Source: Hofstenia miamia (taxonomy: Eukaryota; Xenacoelomorpha; Acoela; Hofsteniidae). From it: a DNA stretch of 64,000 bases. The stretch spans positions 731,754-795,753 of the forward strand of contig CABFPE010000209.1 in assembly GCA_900660155.1 (NCBI GenBank). Reading direction: 5' to 3'. The notes beneath the pieces are model-generated. The model was not told the DNA's origin. It saw only the letters and a program-made list of their open reading frames with translations, and did not search any database. Shown in pieces: positions 33,861 through 45,290 of this stretch. A program made the position numbers and the translations under genes. Every line of letters begins with the position of its first letter. Positions within the stretch are counted from its first letter, which is position 1.

Positions 33861-35199
33861 CGGACGTGTGGAAACGGCACAAGTGGGCAGATGAGCAGAA
33901 CAGGATAGCATTGGAGTGTTAAGGAAAAAGTAGACCAGATGAGAGGGGTTATAGGAAGAGAATGTTGGAAGAATGGAAAAAGAATAAACAGGATTAGAAG
34001 TTCCAGAGCAGAGGCTTGTAGGTCAGGTCAGAAAGTTGAAGCTGAATTAGAATAAGGGAAAAATAAGATCTCAACAGACAAAGCAAAAGGAAAATGAAGT
34101 GGCAGATGTAGTAGCAGAAGTAGTGGTAGAAACAGCAGAAACCGCAGCTGTAGAAACAGAGGCAGCAGAAGCAGATGCAGAAGGAAATTCAGGCAAGAAG
34201 AAGTAATCACAACTGCAAAGCTGAAGGAGGCTCTAAAGAAGATGAAGAACTGGAAAGCGCCAGGCAGAGTAGAGGTACATGGGTATTAGCTGAAGAAATT
34301 CACAAGTATTCCTGAGAGACTAGCAGTAGCATTGGAGGAGTGTGTTGTGAATGGGTGCCCAGAGTGGATGGTAGTGGGAAGGACATTTCTGATACAGAAG
34401 GACCCAAAGAAAGGTAATGAGGCAAGCAACTTCAGGCTAATAACATTTCTGGCAACAACTTGGATAGTTAAAGGAGACAGGCATAGGGTATAAGTTGGAG
34501 AAGAATGCTAGAGCAGTGAGTCACCTATGGTATATGGACGGCCTGAAGATGTATGCTAGTTTAAGGAAGATGTTGCAGAAGCAAGTAGAGACATTGGAGA
34601 AAGCAAGCAGAGATTCTGGGTTGGAATTTGGATTACGAAAGTGTGCGACAGTGACAATGACCAGAGGCAAGTGCATAGATGGAGATGATTTGAGGACGAG
34701 CAGGGGGGATACGATTGAGGAAGTCAAAGAGTGGTACAGGTACTTAGGTGTGATAGAGAAAGATAGAGCAGATCATGATGAGGAAATGAGGCCGTGGTTA
34801 AAAAAGATTACAAGAGAAGAGTAAGGAAGGTACTACGGAAGTTAGCATTAAATTGGCAGAACAGCATAAAGGCAATTAATACGTGGGCGATACCAGTGTT
34901 GAGATATTCTTCAGGAATAGTTATGTGGAATAAGAATGGATTGAGGGAATTAGACAGGGATACAAGGAAGATACCATCAGCGGAGAGAGCATTCAACTTA
35001 ATTGGAGATGTCGATAGGCTGTACATGGCAAGGCATAAGGGGAGAGGAGTGCTAAGTGTAGAGGAAGCTGTAGAAGCAGAAGCACTAGGGCAACATAAGG
35101 GGTCCGTACTGGAGGTCAACAAGGAGTTAAGGAAGATAAGAACTGAGAGTTAAGAAAAGAAGGTATACGAGAGTACAAGCAAGGTATAGGCAGAAGGCA

Positions 35200-35964
35200 A
35201 TGCATAGAGAATACTGGAGGAACACAGAAATGGGTGACAGAGAAGAGAGCAACAAGTGGTTAAGGAAGGCAGGACTCAAAAGAGAAACAGAAGCACTGAT
35301 AATAGCATCACAGGAGCAAGCAATAAGAACAAACTGGGTGAAGAAGCATTTAGACAGAAGAGTAGAAGTAAGTGATAAGTGTAGGCTATGTAAGAAAGAG
35401 GCGGAGACAGTAGATCATCTGATAGCAGGGTGTAAGAAGTTGGCACAGAATGAGTATAAGTTCAGGCATTACAAGGTGGGAAGAATGGTACACTGGAGTT
35501 TGAGCAGACAGCATGGGTTAGAAGCAGGAGACAAGTGGAATGAGCACAAGCCACAGGGAGTCATAGAAAATGACAAGGTTAAGATACTGTGGGACTTCTA
35601 AATACAGACAAGCAAGGTGATAGAAGCACGGAGGCCAGACATAGTAGTGGTAGACAAAGAGAAAAGATTAGGAACAGTGATAGACATAGCAGTACCAAAG
35701 GACAGAAATGTAGAAAGCAAGGAGAAAGAGAAGATAGACAAGTACAGAGAGTTAGCAGAGGAAATAGAAAGGCTGTGGAAGTTAAAGAAAGTTGAAGTAG
35801 TTCCAGTAGTTGTAGGAGCACTAGGAGCAGTGAGGAAGAAGCATAAGAGATACTTGGAGGAGTTGGGAGTACCAAAGTGGGGAGGAGCAGTAGCACAGAA
35901 GGCAGCATTGTTAGGAACAGCTAGAGTCCTGAGGAAAGCTCTCAGACTCCCTGGGAACTGGTGA
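35200..35964 (+). pseudogene. C-terminal part of the R4-like LINE polyprotein (CCHC and RLE endonuclease)
   Basis: Two open frames, 35200-35601 and 35617-35964, together cover the end of the polyprotein and are separated by one frameshift/stop near 35600. The first has the CCHC zinc knuckle followed by HYKVGRMVHWSL. The second has the nuclease core with the acidic PD and D residues, then a K/E-rich helix and a conserved-looking GALGAVRKKHKRYLEELG. In this clade the nuclease nicks the target DNA to prime reverse transcription. Open length suggests a moderately young copy. Confidence 0.7.
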
Positions 35965-36011
35965 GTTCCCCGAGCTGAGAGGGATACCAGCATGAAGCTG
36001 TGAGATGCAAG

Positions 36012-36050
36012 GATAATAAAAATAATAATAATAATAATAATAATAACAAT
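36012..36050. repeat. TAA microsatellite joining two opposed LINEs
   Basis: GGATAATAAAAATAATAAT is followed by about eight further AAT units. It is the 3' tail of the plus-strand R4-like LINE and also lies at the 3' side of the minus-strand LINE fragment that follows. Confidence 0.85.
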
Positions 36051-36059
36051 AGAGGTTTT

Positions 36060-37180
36060 ATTTCCTGTGACAGTATCCAAATAGGAAATTGTACGTCACA
36101 ATAACTAAACACTATAATAATTAGAGCATATTGAAAACTTCTACTTGAAGAAGGTTAATTGCACGTGGTATGAAGGTTGGTCTATATGTTTCAGTGTTGC
36201 ATTTGTTACAAATGATTTGTAGGATCAAAATTCTGATCTAGTTGCTGAATGATGTGATAAATGAGCTGACAACTTCCAGTGTAGTTGATTGATTGAATCG
36301 TCGCGCAGTCTTTGCACATCGCTTACGATAGTTCTGATTAATAAGGTCTATAAGATGCACAGCACTGATATTCGTCATTCGAGCATAAAGCTTGACAGGT
36401 TTACGAAGCAATTTCTTATCAGCCACTGTTAAAGCTTCAATAAAAATCTCACAGCCGTATAAAAATTACTGGCATTATGTAGGTCTTGAAAGTTGTCAGT
36501 GTTCTTGCTACATTAAAATATTTCAAACAAAATCTTAAAGAGTTTATGATATAATTAACCTTTTGACTACCTTCCCAATATGATGTTTCCATTTCAAATT
36601 TTCGTGTAACACCAAACCCAAAAACGTACACATATCGTTCTGTGCGCTTGCTTCCCAATCATAGAAATTTTTATATTTGTAACATCTTCATTATCACTGA
36701 TATGATGCTTGATTTGAAATATTACTTCTTCGCATTTATCGGGATTCACAATTTCATTTTTCTCAATCAAAAAGTTAGTAATTTGTTTAATTTTCTGTTT
36801 GTAATAATTGTATTCTTCAAGCAAACTCCTGGAGCGTACAAATCTTAAATACCTCATATCATCCGAATATTTGGCTAAGTTCCCAAGTTCTGGATCAATG
36901 TTCAAATTTGAAAAGTTAATTTCATCATTGTCAATGGTAAAACAAGGTGCTGATATTGGTTCTCCCTGAGGTGTTCCAACGCTAACTACTTGCTGTTACG
37001 ATGCGATACTCAGTCGGCGTAACTTTAACCGATTGTCTGTAATTATCATAATAGCTGTGAAGCCATTTGGCCAGCTATGGACATTGTGCATCAGCCTTTG
37101 TCAGAAATATATTTTGCAGAACAGTATTAAAAGCAGAGCTTAGATTAACAAAAGCGGCAATACGGCGGAACCAGGCTGTT
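36060..37180 (-). pseudogene. LINE reverse-transcriptase fragment (CR1-like), minus strand
   Basis: Minus-strand frames give, from right to left, AFVNLSSAFNTVL (about 37125-37165), KWLHSYYDNYRQS (about 37030-37070), GTPQGEPISAPCFT (about 36945-36985), KYSDDMRYL (36845-36875) and KNEIVNPDKCEEV (36725-36765). The frames at 36449-36658 and 36238-36426 form the thumb and C-terminal part. The catalytic YSDD box is intact. The element lacks an endonuclease and is broken by several frameshifts. It differs from the LINE at 25.9-29.1 kb in sequence and represents another family. Confidence 0.7.
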
Positions 37181-38025
37181 GGTCAAGAAAGCCAGTGATC
37201 ATATCAACAAAGCGTCTATTGTTGATCGCTTCTGCTTGTATGCAAATTGTAAGGGATCCATAGTTGGACTCATTTCAGAAATATGCACAGGTAGCACAGC
37301 TCATACTGTGTCATGTGCACAACTTGCAGTCCTGATGGACCGTATTGATGAGCCTGCTATGCAAGGAGTTGGAACTAAGCTCCTGCTAGTATATTTTAGT
37401 TAAAATCTATTAAATACTAATGTCATTTGTTCAAAAAAGAGTATATGACAAAGTTGAACAATATTTCACACAAGTAAAAACTGATGATTAATTTAGTGAT
37501 CGCTGTGGGGCCATTGCTCCCTAACTTGCAAATTGTTTTTCGTTGTATGTAAACCTATAAAAGTGGTTTTCTGCTTAACTTACAAGTAATTGTTAACTTT
37601 TTCATTCACAATTGTCCATTTAGTCATTTTGGAATATTAGTAAGCATTCGTGTACTTTGGATTCGTTAATATTGAGATCTTGCGTAGCAAAGCAATGATG
37701 AAAACAAGTTAATATTATCAAAATAAGTATGCGAATAGTTGTCAACAAAGCTGATGTATCAATTAAATTAAAGTTAATTAAAATTTTATTATTTAAATAG
37801 TTGTGCCTAAATAAGGCTATATAGCTAGCTTACACATACGAATGGATATATTTGAAATAAGCAAGTAATATATTCCAGCTAAAAAACATAATACTGTTGA
37901 TATCAACAATAACTTCGTGTTGATTTGAATTGATATCAATGAGCAACAGTCTTTTGATTATATTTTGATGCAAAATTTCCATGTCAACGGCAACCCTGGT
38001 TGCCTGTACACGAGCTACTTTTTGG
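37181..38025. other. Intergenic
   Basis: One short plus-strand frame (37179-37403) has no recognised domain. Otherwise this is AT-rich sequence with nothing to report. Confidence 0.35.
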
Positions 38026-39560
38026 CAAGGTTGTCAGTCCTCAGTTGTTCGGTAGCATATTCTTACGTGATCTAAAATCCGTAAGACACTGTTTTTTAAC
38101 ATTAGAAATAGTTCACTTTCAATTTTTGTAAGGAAACCAGCGGTTTTCGGATTATGTTCGGGTTTCCGCCGAGCTCTACCCGCGTTCCATGCCGAGATGG
38201 AATTGGATCGGAATGCGGGTTGGTTAGGATCGGATCGGATAGGATCTACATTTTGAGAAAATTTCGGATCTGTCTCAGATCCAAAAAATTTTAAAAATTG
38301 GATAATGTCCATTTTACACATTACGCACATTTGCTGCATTGAATGCCACTTTAAGCGTGTTAATAATCTCAATTTACTTGAAATTTTGTAACTGAATTTC
38401 ATTGTTCATACAACAGGTTCCGTGTTATTCCTTCAAACAGCTTATAAAATTGGTGAAGAATATTTCAAATCTGAAAATGCGATTCATGTTACCCATCACA
38501 TAAAGATAAAATATATTAGTTGTATCAAACACCACCAAAATTTAATGATAGTAATATAATTATAAAATTTTTATGTAAGATGCACTATAAGCAACTTGCA
38601 GTGCCAAGATCAACTTAGTTTTCAGAAGGTTCGAGGTTATTTTAATTACTAATGCAAGAATTTTTAAAGGCCATACCTTTGGCATAGTAATAATAGGGTA
38701 TTAATTTATTTAATGTTACTCTGATATAATTTAAAATTTCTAATCCAAACTAGTATCTAATTTCAATGAAAAGAAAAATTCAAAATTTATATTTCAATCT
38801 CAAAGCTAGGATGACAAAATGAATTTTTCTATTACGGATTTTAGTAGATCTACTACAACTTTTTAATGTCTTGCAATATAAATTTTGGGTTTGTTCTTTA
38901 ATTTATCACTGTGCTATTCTTGTTTTGGAAGAGCAATTATGAATTTCCACTCATAATCAAAGTCACACCAATCAGAAACATATTTATTTCTTGTGGGTGG
39001 ACAATTACAGAAAAAAGAAGCAATTTATTTCAACTATAAATGGACATTGCTGAAATCCAGTTACTCTCTTTTAAATCCAATCCATTTTAGGCCTATTTTA
39101 TGTTGGTTAACAAAATCATTTCTTGAATTTTTTGGTTCTCTTGATCAAAATCGACTCTATTAGATTGTAATACTAGAAGAGCATTTGATAATATTGTAAT
39201 ATTTCAAAATTTAACATTGATTTTTAAGTTATATGGGATTCAATACATTTGAGCTAATTTCACTGCACTATTGCGTAAGTCGTCTAATTTTTCCAATAGC
39301 TCTTTCCAAGCCCTGTCCTCAAGACAGTGTTGAAGAACCTAAATATATTTTAGGTCCATGTTTATTTATTTTTTAGAATATTTATTTATATTCGGATATT
39401 AAACAAAAATTCTTTCAAAAATTTGGTTCGGGTCAAATCGGATCCAAATCATAAAGTTTCGGATCCTGATCGAATCGGATCCTAAAATCCTAGACATTTT
39501 TAAGCTCGGCTCGTTTTACTTTTGAGTGTTTTCGGCTCGGCTCGGATCGTTGACAAGCCT
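38026..39560. mobile_element. Possible hAT-like element with TCGGATC-rich ends
   Basis: The left end CAAGGTTGTCA (38026) and the right end TGACAAGCCTG (to about 39560) are inverted repeats at nine of eleven positions. Inside both ends lie repeated CGGATC, GGATCGGAT and GGCTCGG words (38215-38290; 39420-39550) that contrast with the AT-rich core. This resembles the organisation of the other hAT elements here. However, the bases outside the termini (CTTTTTGG and CAACTACA) do not form a target duplication, so the exact ends or the integrity of the copy are uncertain. No transposase is encoded. Confidence 0.4.
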
Positions 39561-40330
39561 GCAACTACACTCCCAATTGTGAATTTTATGAAAAAACTTT
39601 CTAAAAGTAATTAAACACAGCAAAATTAATTGCATTCTAGAATTCGAACGCATAATTTTGTAGGTAAATTCCAAAAATATGGCTTGGGTCGCGCAGATAT
39701 TTCGGATCTGCTCAGGTCGAGTTTGAAAACCTCAGCCATATTGACGTCAATTGTCGTGCAAAAACTATATGTTAATTTATATGTGAGCGCCTAATGGGTG
39801 CCATTTTAGTTAATGCAGTTTTATCTCATGGTTGTATTTAGATTGATAGTTGATTGCATGCATGATTCGTACATTTTTTCAGTATTTAATTTTGATGGAG
39901 TGCTTTCAAAATATAAATGACTTGTTGTTTGATTGTCTAAAATATACATAAAATAGGAGCTAGGTAGCTGCTAATTAGAGGTTGCATACGAAAAATATAG
40001 TTCTTCCAAAGTTTACTCTGCAGGCTGAGAGTGCGAACACATGAACATATTACAACTTGATCATATTAAGCAATACATATGGCGTGTAATCTATTTGCTA
40101 TCGCTTATCGCACATTCATTGCTGCCAAAACAAGGCTGAGAAAGTCGTAAGAATAATTAGGACGAAAAATTTAATTTTGTGAGCCGAATTCAACCACAAA
40201 TTTCAATTGCGGTTTAATTTAAAGTTATTTTAAACATTACTGTGTATTCAGCATTCTTAGATCTTTCGGCAGATAATAAAATTGCACATATATGTAGCAG
40301 TACCTGTAAGTATATTTTTCTATTAACCTG
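39561..40330. other. Intergenic
   Basis: AT-rich sequence without recognised features. Confidence 0.35.
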
Positions 40331-41186
40331 TTAACGGTTAAACGAAGTGTGATGTAATTTTGTTTCTCCAAGAACAACTAGAATAGAATTTTAAGCTCAA
40401 ATCAAATTTGAAGAACCTGATATTTTGTGATTTTTCCACATTTTTTAAGTACTTTTTGTCTGCACAATACGGGAATCATCCTAACTTTGCTTACTAAGAT
40501 TCAACAAAAACAGTCTAAGTTTGGGGTAGCTTTGTTACCCAGAAAGAAATCAGCTTAAAACTTTTGCCTTATGATGATTGCTAGTTTGTTATAGTAATAC
40601 CATGCTTGAAAACCCCTAGTGCTATTATTTCATGAAAATTTTATTAATATTAATTTTGTTTGTACCCTAAAAGCATCTAAATTGGGAAATTCTCACTCTT
40701 TTTAATTTTTGTTTGCTCTGAGTCTTTGCATATATATTAAATTCAAATTCCTGGAGTCTTAAGCTTGATATAGGTTTTTTCGCAGATTGCCTTCTTCATA
40801 TAGCAACTAAACTATACAAAAAAAACAATACCATACCAAAACTAAAAGATTTTTTTGGGTACAAACAAAATTAATATTAATAAAATTTTCATGAACTTTT
40901 AGGATTAGGATTTTTCAAGTATGGCATTATGATAACAAACTAGCAATCAGTTTTAAGCTGATTTCTTTTGGGGTAGCAAAATTACACCAAACTTAGAGTT
41001 TTGATGTTTTTGTTGAATCTTGGTAAGCAAAGTTAAGATGATTTCTATATTGTGCAGACAAAAACTAGTTTAAAAATGTGGAAAAGTCACAAAATATCCT
41101 GCTCTTCCTCGTTGATTTGAGCTCAAAATCTTATTCTAGTTGTTCTTGGGGTAACAAAATTACCCCAAACGTAGTTTAACCGTTAA
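40331..41186. mobile_element. Long palindromic (fold-back) MITE
   Basis: The left arm (40331-40667) and right arm (40857-41186) are inverted copies of roughly 330 bases that differ at scattered positions and small indels. The ends are TTAACGGTTAAAC and GTTTAACCGTTAA. Each arm also contains an inner palindrome of the form TTGGGGTAA...TTACCCCAA, best preserved in the right arm. The about 190-base centre is AT-rich. If TTAA is the target duplication the element would be piggyBac-like, and if only TA is duplicated it would be Tc1/mariner-like. The sequence cannot decide because TTAA reads the same on both strands. No protein is encoded. Confidence 0.75.
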
Positions 41187-41631
41187 TTATCATATTAAAA
41201 ACACTAATTACCATGGGGTTTATGGCGACCCTAATATGCAACTCAGTTTTTCTTACTACCTTAAATTCCAAGATGCACATAACAAACAAATAAAGATCTC
41301 CAAAAAATTATAAGTATTAACGTATTAAAAATATATGCATTCAAGTATCCTCGTGTGGTTAAGCAGAATTGGATTGTACAACAAGAAATTCTTGAAATGG
41401 CAAGTTCTCGTTGGACGCATCTCTCGTGCCGTACAAGGGATACCTGTATAGCATTCCCGGATGTATTCTTGTTAAAAATATTTATATGCTCATTTACATA
41501 GTGTGTTATTAAAATTGGAATTCCCTAAATAATACGCAGCGTAAAGCTATTCACCATATGTTGACATATGTCTCAGAATTTATTAGGGATTGTCATGTGG
41601 CACAATGTAAACAAAGAAATCAGTTTGTGAA
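41187..41631. other. Upstream region of the MANSC-like gene
   Basis: No gene. This interval should hold the promoter and 5' UTR of the membrane protein that starts at 41632. It contains a palindromic CATATGTTGACATATG at about 41557-41572, which could be a binding site but may be chance. Confidence 0.3.
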
Positions 41632-42264
41632 ATGGATATTCACGCTTTATATTTTCTGCTTGCTTATTTAACAGCTTCTCAAACATCAGATGTCTTTGAA
41701 TGCTACTATAAGACTATAGATGGATATAGGGTTGATATCGATAAAATGGAAACGGAGGAAATCGGCGAGGTCATTTCAGAAATTGCTACATCCACTGCAC
41801 ATAACTGCCTATTAGAATGCTGTGAAATTTCCCATTGCAATTTAGCTCTGTTTTTTAATACGAGCTCAACTAAGTGCGTGTTACTAATTTCCTTTGGTTA
41901 TTCCTACTATGTATTACCTGATTCAACATCGACAACACTGCTTGTTGCCAGAGGTAATGATGAATTGGATCGTTTTTCCGACAATACGCCGGAAGAAACG
42001 TCTTCAAATGCAACCACAATTGTTTCAAGAAGTCCAAGTCAACCATTAATGATGTCTGTGAAGGAATCATCTGCGAAAGGTGGCTATGTGCGAAAACGGC
42101 CTAAACACGTTTCAGTAACGCTGCCCATAATCGCAGGGTTATTTGTATTTTTGATCATAATTGCCATAACTGCTTACATCTTGAGATATCTTCATGAGAC
42201 TCGGAGAAAATTTACCTACTCGAAAATACAGCTTTCTGCAAGTGATCCGAGTGGTAAGGAATAG
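41632..42264 (+). CDS. Single-exon type I membrane protein with a MANSC/PAN-like cysteine cluster
   Basis: The intact 210-codon frame starts at an ATG in the context GTGAAATGG and ends with TAG at 42262. Residues 1-16 look like a signal peptide. Residues 24-82 contain six cysteines arranged as C24, C59-x3-CC-x4-C69-N, then C82, and the CLLECCEISHCNLALFF run is typical of MANSC or PAN-like domains, which bind proteins or carbohydrates outside the cell. Residues 110-155 are a Ser/Thr-rich, probably glycosylated stalk. A basic patch (RKRPKH) precedes one membrane helix at about 163-184. The 25-residue cytoplasmic tail has YSKIQL, a possible tyrosine-based or phosphorylation motif. AATAAA at 42357-42362 fits as polyadenylation signal. 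It is likely a cell-surface adhesion or receptor molecule, but I cannot name an orthologue. Confidence 0.8.
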   Translation: MDIHALYFLLAYLTASQTSDVFECYYKTIDGYRVDIDKMETEEIGEVISEIATSTAHNCLLECCEISHCNLALFFNTSSTKCVLLISFGYSYYVLPDSTSTTLLVARGNDELDRFSDNTPEETSSNATTIVSRSPSQPLMMSVKESSAKGGYVRKRPKHVSVTLPIIAGLFVFLIIIAITAYILRYLHETRRKFTYSKIQLSASDPSGKE

Positions 42265-42356
42265 GTCACGTGAACATTTACTGCTTCCCTGTAGGTTACA
42301 GAGTAAAGACGTGATATTAAATTCTAATTTGTAGAAATCTACAATGTAAGTTGCAC

Positions 42357-42362
42357 AATAAA
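42357..42362 (+). promoter_or_regulatory. Polyadenylation signal of the MANSC-like gene
   Basis: AATAAA lies 93 bases after the stop codon, the first canonical signal downstream. Confidence 0.6.
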
Positions 42363-42654
42363 TTTGTTGTATGTTCATAAACTCTATGATTCATATTCAT
42401 ATTTTTATAGATATGAGTTATTATTAATGTAAAATTATTTTTAAAAGGGATATATATTTTGCCAGCTAGTAAACTTCATACAACAGAATTTAGTCATCAC
42501 TTTTTGAAAATAAATTATCTTAATCGAAACTTTTCTTTGTTTATTATTGTGAAGGCAATGAATTAATCTTTTAGTCAGTAAATTTTAGTTAGTAAATTTG
42601 AGAATCCGGGAAAATTTGAACATGTAAGTACGATGTTGTTTAGTACCGGTAAAT

Positions 42655-42840
42655 GAAACTATATCAAGAATTGGAAAATGCATTGCTGTCAACCTTCAGT
42701 CTGGATTCAAGGCTACTGGATTGTATCATCTGAATCCACTAGAGCCATTGCAGCATCTTCCCGACGCCGCTGCCGATGATGCGGCTTGCTCTCAATTGTC
42801 AACAGAGATTGGTATTGTCTGGATGCTTCTCTTATAGATT
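42655..42840 (+). pseudogene. pogo/Tigger-like transposase C-terminal fragment
   Basis: The plus-strand frame reads RIGKCIAVNLQSGFKATGLY followed by HLNPLEPLQHLPDAA. This matches the conserved block after the DDE domain of pogo/Tigger transposases (N-x-x-x-G-F-x-x-T-G-x-x-P-x-x-P). A stop occurs at about 42838 and the sequence downstream (to 43090) is an open but unrecognised continuation in another frame. No terminal repeats were found. This is a small relic lying 390 bases downstream of the MANSC-like gene. Confidence 0.6.
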
Positions 42841-43099
42841 TTTTTTCGATCATTTGCAGAATTGATAAGCAGAGGACAATGTGAGGAAGAAAATTATTCT
42901 GGGCATCCGGTTGTACGGAAAACCCTTGTAGCAGCTGAGGAACCAGAAGCCTGTTCCAATGCTTCAAATTTTGACTATGATCCTCCTTCCACGATAAAAT
43001 GGCTAATGCAACTGAAGATGAGTGCAACAACTGATTTGTACCGTTCTCTACATAAACGGGACTTCACTGGGGCTACGATGCTGTGACTGCCTTTAAGGG

Positions 43100-45290
43100 T
43101 ACTGCGGGGCAAGTAGCGATTCTACTTCAGATCCGTTCTGCAAATATGATCTGTGCAATTAACAATAACTGCGGCATCTTATATACTTTTTTGTTTCCGA
43201 TGCACTAATACCAAGTTTTCATGATATTAGGAAGGTTTTTCCTTATATTGGTTTCAGTTCTTGATAAAGTAAAGTATATTTCTACTAGAATTATCAACTG
43301 TTCAAAGTTACCCCGTTTTTCATTAGATTTACTTCCTAAAATTTAAATTTTCTAGTTTCTTACAAGAATGCGAAACAGCTTTTTTTACTTATTTCAGATG
43401 GTGTTCACATTTTACAGTCCTTGAACAAAAATCTGCAACATGTATAATACATATTATTTGAAAAGTACAAAATATCAAAAAAGTTTTAAAAGTTACCCAA
43501 TCTTAATGTATTTTTGTTGTTTTTTTGAAATTCGTTGGGAAAATACATGCTTTTTTTTAATTCGGAAGAAACGTTTTGAACAGCAACCTTGATAAGTTTT
43601 CTAGGTAATATTATTATGTTAAAAAAGGCTTGGTTTTACTACGGACGTTTGCCGTGTACACATACGTGTATAAATTGACTTTTTCTTTAAAATTGTCTAA
43701 TAAAGACAAAAGCACAAGAAAAATTGTAATGCAGACTGAAGTAGCTAATTGCCGATCATGTCATTCGAAAATTATTATGCGTGCCGACTAGTGAGCTAAA
43801 CTCAAGTTTACTAAAAAAAAATAACTAAAATATAAATCCGCTAATATATTTGAGTATTATTCAAAAGTTGAGTTTACAAACTAAGTCAGATCCTTATTAA
43901 GATAAGAGTCAAAGCAAATTTATTGCTGTAAATAAATGACAGTAAAAAAACTACTACAAATACATGTATTTACAAAATAATAATAAAATATATATAGAAT
44001 AAATGTCTGTGTGTGTCTATGTGTGCGGTGAGCTCAGTGTAAAAAACCAGTAAATGTGTTTAGCATGTTTGCGTCTCCGATTGTATTTTGTCGATGTATA
44101 TGTTGATCTCAATAAAATGAAAGTGCTGTAATAAATAAGTGGATCTTAGTAAGATTACATTGATTAGTTTGTATTATATTTTTAATATGTTTAGTATATT
44201 TTGAATGTTAGGTTTAAAATAGGTTCGATATTATTACAGAGGAGCCGTGGGACCCGAATTATCAGTAGTTTCTCATGTTCTTGCAGAGGAAATGGCGCAT
44301 CGAAATGGTTTCGTGTTCAGAAAAGTAACGTAGGGCCCCAATTTAAGAAGAAAGTCCTAAATCTTGGTCAAATCGAAATTAGGTCGACTATTCTAACATT
44401 CGAGACTTCTATTTACATACCCTCCCTTCTATTCGAAATCAACACTATGCCAAATCTAATAGACATAAATGATTAACAAATATTTTCAAAAAGGAGAACA
44501 AAATCTTATTCAATTTTAAATGTGCGGGGTAACTTGATATTCGAGAATGCAAAAGATCTTCACTCACAGTGGTGTGGGCAAAATGAACTGTAAGATAGCC
44601 ATACTCGTTTGTTTTGCAGTAGTACTCGGCGGCTTTCAAAAATGACCTCGTTTTCAGTTTCGGATTTATGCACCTCAAACCGCAATTTCGGTAATATTAA
44701 CTACATTTCTAATGGAGCCAGCACATTTTTTATATTGAATGACTCAGTAGGTGGGATGCTTCTAAAAAACAATATTTATATTTTTTTAAATGCGGGAAAC
44801 AACAATAAATATTTCAAAAGAGGGAAAGAAATCATTTTGTAAAAATCAGGAATGGAATTCGTGGGAACTGTGATAATAACTTTAATTTTAAGAATGATGT
44901 ATCAAATTTTATTGTTACCTATTGTTCAATTTGATTCAAGTGATTGTGACATGCCAAAAATAAGCGAAGCCCTTATCACTACATCATCAAATATTAATAC
45001 TTGTGAGGCCTGCAATCATGAGATAAAGAATAATGACGTTGGTACTTTTTAGATAATTGTATCATGGTATATGTGAGAATTTCTTTATGACGAACAGAGA
45101 GACATTGCGAAGAATTCTGAGATCTTGCTGTCTCTGCAATAAATGTTATTCAGTTAAATCAAGTTGCTAACAATATTGAAGATACTTTCAATTATATTGG
45201 AAGCAAATTGAATGCATTTGCTTTCTCTCTCTCTCTCTTTCTCTCTTTCTCTCTCTCTAATTTAATAATTCCATGTTTTAAAAAAGATGT
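43100..45290. other. Intergenic, AT-rich
   Basis: Several short frames (44201-44476, 44609-44842, 44852-45052) have no recognisable domain. The last two lie directly upstream of LINE pieces and may be decayed LINE sequence. A CT microsatellite lies at 45222-45258. Confidence 0.3.
45222..45258. repeat. CT dinucleotide microsatellite
   Basis: CTCTCT units with a few TTT interruptions. Confidence 0.9.

Larger units (their letters stand above)
33880..36050 (+). mobile_element. R4/Dong-like LINE with restriction-enzyme-like endonuclease, internally deleted
   Basis: The strand is strongly purine-rich. In order on the plus strand are linker and early RT blocks (KLKEALKKMKNWKAPG at 34215-34262, then NEASNFRLITF), the RT catalytic box as YMDG (34527-34540), FGLRKCATVTM and EWYRYLGVIEKD (34622-34770), a thumb/linker (34794-35153), a CCHC motif CRLCKKEAETVDHLIAGC (35380-35435), and a C-terminal PD-D/ExK-type nuclease (RPDIVVVDK and IDIAVPKDR, 35630-35710). 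The section between RT motifs 1 and the catalytic box is deleted and YMDD is YMDG, so this copy is dead. It ends in a (TAA)n tract (36012-36050), as Dong elements do. Confidence 0.75.

Noticed and set aside
35579-36080. Long minus-strand leucine/serine-rich frames opposite the R4-like LINE
   Set aside because: They are antisense shadows produced by the purine-rich coding strand of the LINE polyprotein.
38620-38640. GGTTCGAGGT resembling a tRNA B box
   Set aside because: No matching A box or cloverleaf could be drawn around it.
42713-43030. Minus-strand 105-residue frame
   Set aside because: It is antisense to the pogo-like transposase fragment, which has a recognisable conserved block.
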